From the NCBI RefSeq assembly GCF_000725495.1, contig NZ_JNZD01000021.1:235965-299964 (forward strand): a DNA stretch of 64,000 nucleotides, written 5' to 3'. Below are positions 62,000 to 64,000 of the stretch, piece by piece. Position numbers and translations under genes: made by a program. Source of the DNA: Streptomyces aureus. GTDB taxonomy: Bacteria; Actinomycetota; Actinomycetes; Streptomycetales; Streptomycetaceae. Position 1 is the first letter of the stretch; each line of letters begins with the position of its first letter. Under the pieces are notes generated by a model. The model ran no database searches. It saw nothing but the letters and a program-made list of their open reading frames with translations, and was not told the DNA's origin.

Positions 62000-63760
62000 T
62001 CAGGATCCGGTGATGGCCTGGCTGGCGATGAGCCGCTGGTACGGGGCGCAGCGGGCCAGGAGCGTGGGGTGGTTGCCGGTGTCGGTGACCGTCCCCTCGT
62101 CGAGCATGATCACGTGTTCGGCGTGCTGCACGGTGGTCAGCCGGTGCGCGACGACGATCACCGCGCGGGTCGTGGCCAGCTCCTCGATGATGGTCCGGAA
62201 GCGTTGCTCGTTGAGACCGTCGAGCTGGCTGGTCGGCTCGTCCAGCAGCACGATCTCGGCGTCGGAGAGCAGGGCCCGGGCGAGTGCCATGCGTTGCCGC
62301 TGGCCGCCGGACAGGTCGGTCTCGCGCCCGAGGTGGGTGTCGAGGCCCTGGGGGAGACGGGCGATGTCATCGCCGAGTCCGACCGCGTCCAGGGCACCGG
62401 CGAGCTCGGCGTCGGTGGCGGGGGTGGTACGGCCGAGCTGGAGGTTCTCGCGGGCCGTCGCCTCCAGGAGGGTGAAAGCCTGGTCGACGTACGTGATGCG
62501 GGTGCGCAGCGCGTCCAGGGGCCAGTGCCGCATGTCGTGGCCCAGGACCGTGATGGTGCCGGAGGAGGGCCGGATGAAACGGTCGATGAGGGAGAGGGTG
62601 GTGGTCTTGCCGGCCCCGGACGCGCCCACCACGGCGGTGAGTCCGGTGCGGGCGGTGGTGAACGAGATGCCCTCCAGGGTGGGCCGGCCGGCACCGGCGT
62701 GGGTGTAGGAGACGGAGTCGAAGGCGACGGCGGGCGCGTCGGGCAGTGGGGTGGGGGCGGTCCGCTCCTCGTCGGCCGGGTCGTCCTCCGGCGGCATGAG
62801 GAGCAGGTCGTTGCAGCGGTCGCGGGCGGCGAGGCCGGACTGCAGCCGGCCGAGGCCGGTGGCCAGCGTGTTGACCGACGGGATGGCCTGGAGCAGATAG
62901 AGGAGGAACGCGGCGAACGCGGCCGCCGTGATGTCGCCCGCGGCGAGGCGGGCGCCTCCGGTGAGGATCACGGCGATCATGGCGAGCTGGTTGCCGAGGG
63001 TGAGGACCGCGGGGATCAGGGTGCCCAGCCGGGCGCCCTCCAGTGAGACGACGCGCAGCCGTTCCGCGTCCTCGGCGAGGGCACGCCCGGCCAGCGGCTC
63101 GGCCCGGTTGGCCTTGATGGTGGTGAGCGCCTCGAGGTTCGCGGTGAAGCGCTGGGCGATGTGCCCGACCGCCTCCTGCTGGCCGGTGACGTTGGCCCGC
63201 ATACGGCGCAGGACCAGCATCACCATGAGGGTGAGGGCGGACAGGGACACCAGGGTGACCACGGTGAGGACCCAGTCGATCCACACCATCACGCCCAGGG
63301 TCGCCGCGATCGTCACGGTCGCGAGGGGCAACTGGCTCGCCACGTCGACGATCTGACGCAGCAGCAGCGCGTCGGAGGTGATCCGGGCGGCGAGTTCTCC
63401 TGTGCCCTGGGTCCGGACGACGGGCAGCGGCAGGCGCAGCGCGTGTTCCATCAGCGTGATGCGCAGCCGGTACGCCATGCGTTCGCCGATGCGGGCGAGC
63501 AGGAAGCCGGAGGCCGCCTGGGTGAGGGCGCCGGCCACGGCGGCCCCGCACATCAGGGCGATGTGCTCGCCGAGCGGGTGGTGGCTGGAGAAGTCGGTGA
63601 TGACGTCCCGGAGGAAGAGGGGGAGGGCGAGCGTGGCGGCGGTGGCCGCGAGGGCGAGGACCAGCGCCACGGTCAACGGGCCGGGCTCTGAGGTCAGTTC
63701 ACGGCGCAGCCGCAAGGGGCCCGGTGTACGGGGGGCGCGGGGAGCGGGCTCGTCGGCCAC
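62000..63760 (-). CDS. ABC exporter (fused membrane and ATPase domains), likely lanthipeptide exporter
   Basis: A 586-residue half-transporter. Residues about 25-310 form the six-helix exporter domain (LTVALVLALAATAATLALPL; ATVTIAATLGVMVWIDWVLT). The ATPase has Walker A VVGASGAGKTTTL, signature LSGGQRQRMALARAL and Walker B AEIVLLDEPTS. No cysteine-peptidase C39 domain is present. It lies downstream of an AmfS/SapB-like precursor on the same strand, the place of amfA/ramA, so export of that peptide is likely. The second transporter gene normally found (amfB/ramB) is not seen; tpg converges from the left. Confidence 0.87.
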   Translation of the reverse strand: MADEPAPRAPRTPGPLRLRRELTSEPGPLTVALVLALAATAATLALPLFLRDVITDFSSHHPLGEHIALMCGAAVAGALTQAASGFLLARIGERMAYRLRITLMEHALRLPLPVVRTQGTGELAARITSDALLLRQIVDVASQLPLATVTIAATLGVMVWIDWVLTVVTLVSLSALTLMVMLVLRRMRANVTGQQEAVGHIAQRFTANLEALTTIKANRAEPLAGRALAEDAERLRVVSLEGARLGTLIPAVLTLGNQLAMIAVILTGGARLAAGDITAAAFAAFLLYLLQAIPSVNTLATGLGRLQSGLAARDRCNDLLLMPPEDDPADEERTAPTPLPDAPAVAFDSVSYTHAGAGRPTLEGISFTTARTGLTAVVGASGAGKTTTLSLIDRFIRPSSGTITVLGHDMRHWPLDALRTRITYVDQAFTLLEATARENLQLGRTTPATDAELAGALDAVGLGDDIARLPQGLDTHLGRETDLSGGQRQRMALARALLSDAEIVLLDEPTSQLDGLNEQRFRTIIEELATTRAVIVVAHRLTTVQHAEHVIMLDEGTVTDTGNHPTLLARCAPYQRLIASQAITGS

Positions 63761-63836
63761 GGGGGATCCTCTCTGGTCGGCTTTGGGGGCGTCACATGGG
63801 GCGCGTACCGGGCGGCGGGTGTCGGCCCATGAGGGA

Positions 63837-63867
63837 CCGGCCGGGCCCCTGGTGGTGGCCCGGCCGG
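63837..63867 (-). terminator. Strong hairpin between precursor and exporter genes
   Basis: CCGGCCGGGCC (63837-63847) and GGCCCGGCCGG (63857-63867) form a perfect 11-bp GC stem with a 9-base loop. A smaller stem, GCCCCTAAGGGGC, follows near 63882. Both lie between the precursor stop and the exporter start. In ram/amf operons such a hairpin after the precursor gene lowers transporter expression relative to the peptide; that role is inferred here. Confidence 0.7.
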
Positions 63868-63902
63868 CGGTGCTCTGTGCTGCCCCTAAGGGGCCTCGCC
63901 CG

Positions 63903-64000
63903 CTAGACGCAGAGGATCGTGCTGACGGTGCTGGTGCCGCAGTTGAGGACGCTCAGGGAGCTGGTGCTCGCGAGGGTGTCGTCGATCGGGGTGGCCTCGG
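63903..64000 (-). CDS. AmfS/SapB-like class III lanthipeptide precursor, cut by right edge
   Basis: The minus-strand frame entering from the right edge ends ATPIDDTLASTSSLSVLNCG then TSTVSTILCV, stop at 63903-63905. It contains two SxxSxxxC units (SSLSVLNC and STVSTILC), the ring-forming pattern of class III lanthipeptides such as AmfS and SapB, which aid formation of aerial hyphae. The leader peptide and the start lie outside the window. The exporter gene follows on the same strand; the kinase-cyclase gene (amfT/ramC) is expected just to the right. Confidence 0.8.
   Translation of the reverse strand, partial: EATPIDDTLASTSSLSVLNCGTSTVSTILCV

Noticed and set aside
61899..62000. Short plus-strand frame after tpg (MSFFGEGATFQIIPAGARTT)
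   Set aside because: It runs into the antisense of the ABC exporter and has no ribosome-binding site; probably not a gene.
1..64000. tRNA, rRNA, integrase or attachment sites
   Set aside because: I looked for these as signs of an integrated element and found none that I could support by reading.

Overview
The window has the marks of a Streptomyces replicon: very high GC, strong G/C bias at third codon positions, GTG/TTG starts, ATGA/GTGA-coupled operons, a Nur-like operator in front of an Fe/Mn superoxide dismutase, SapB-type lanthipeptide genes and, decisively, a tap-tpg pair (telomere-associated protein and telomere terminal protein, 59.0-61.9 kb). Tap and Tpg maintain the ends of linear Streptomyces chromosomes and plasmids, so this is probably a chromosome arm or a linear plasmid.

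Positions 1-45 kb are accessory and dominated by predicted genome defence. 1-7.0 kb: a Wadjet-type JetABCD operon of the DUF2397/DUF2398/TIGR02680/DUF2399 kind; only the tail of JetA is inside the window. 7.4-9.2 kb: a GTGA-coupled pair, a 105-aa small protein plus a 483-aa protein with an HESSH (HExxH) motif, which I cannot assign to a named system. 9.5-11.7 kb: a GmrSD-like DUF262/DUF1524 type IV restriction protein. 11.9-13.1 kb: an EcsC-family gene broken by one frameshift. 13.5-18.6 kb (minus): an SMC/RecF-like ATPase lacking its Walker A half, a small HEPN-like protein, and a large HelD-like helicase. 18.6-20.1 kb: a gene graveyard (HTH and GNAT fragments) with two 12-bp-phased arrays of the heptamer TCTTGCG. 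20.1-26.0 kb: a large DUF6185-like membrane protein, two more membrane proteins and decayed small genes. 26.3-38.0 kb (minus): a tightly coupled four-gene operon, [Hsp90/sacsin-like ATPase + SF2 helicase fusion] - UvrD-like helicase - DrmA-like helicase - DrmB (DUF1998). It resembles the DISARM core but has neither methyltransferase nor drmC. Divergent from it at 38.9 kb is a predicted EVE/PUA-like + PD-(D/E)XK nuclease. 40.9-44.8 kb (minus): a P-loop/TPR protein, then a small membrane protein - ECF sigma factor - cold-shock-domain operon.

From about 46 kb the content looks like ordinary arm chromosome: an aminoglycoside-nucleotidyltransferase-like/Imm-5-like fusion; an ECF41-type sigma factor next to an NADH-dehydrogenase-like flavoprotein; sodF with a Nur box; a TetR regulator; a conserved DNA-binding-like protein; a Ser/Thr kinase with pentapeptide repeats; a GNAT enzyme; a cold-shock protein with a textbook terminator; a GH16 glycosidase remnant; a DJ-1/PfpI protein; a small beta-rich protein; the tap-tpg operon led by a third small gene; an ABC exporter; and, cut by the right edge, an AmfS/SapB-like class III lanthipeptide precursor.

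The strongest candidates for something undescribed are the drmAB operon with its sacsin-helicase and UvrD partners (plus the divergent EVE-like nuclease), the small-protein/HExxH pair beside Wadjet, and the HelD/HEPN-like/ATPase cluster. No tRNA, rRNA, CRISPR array, integrase or intact insertion sequence was seen.
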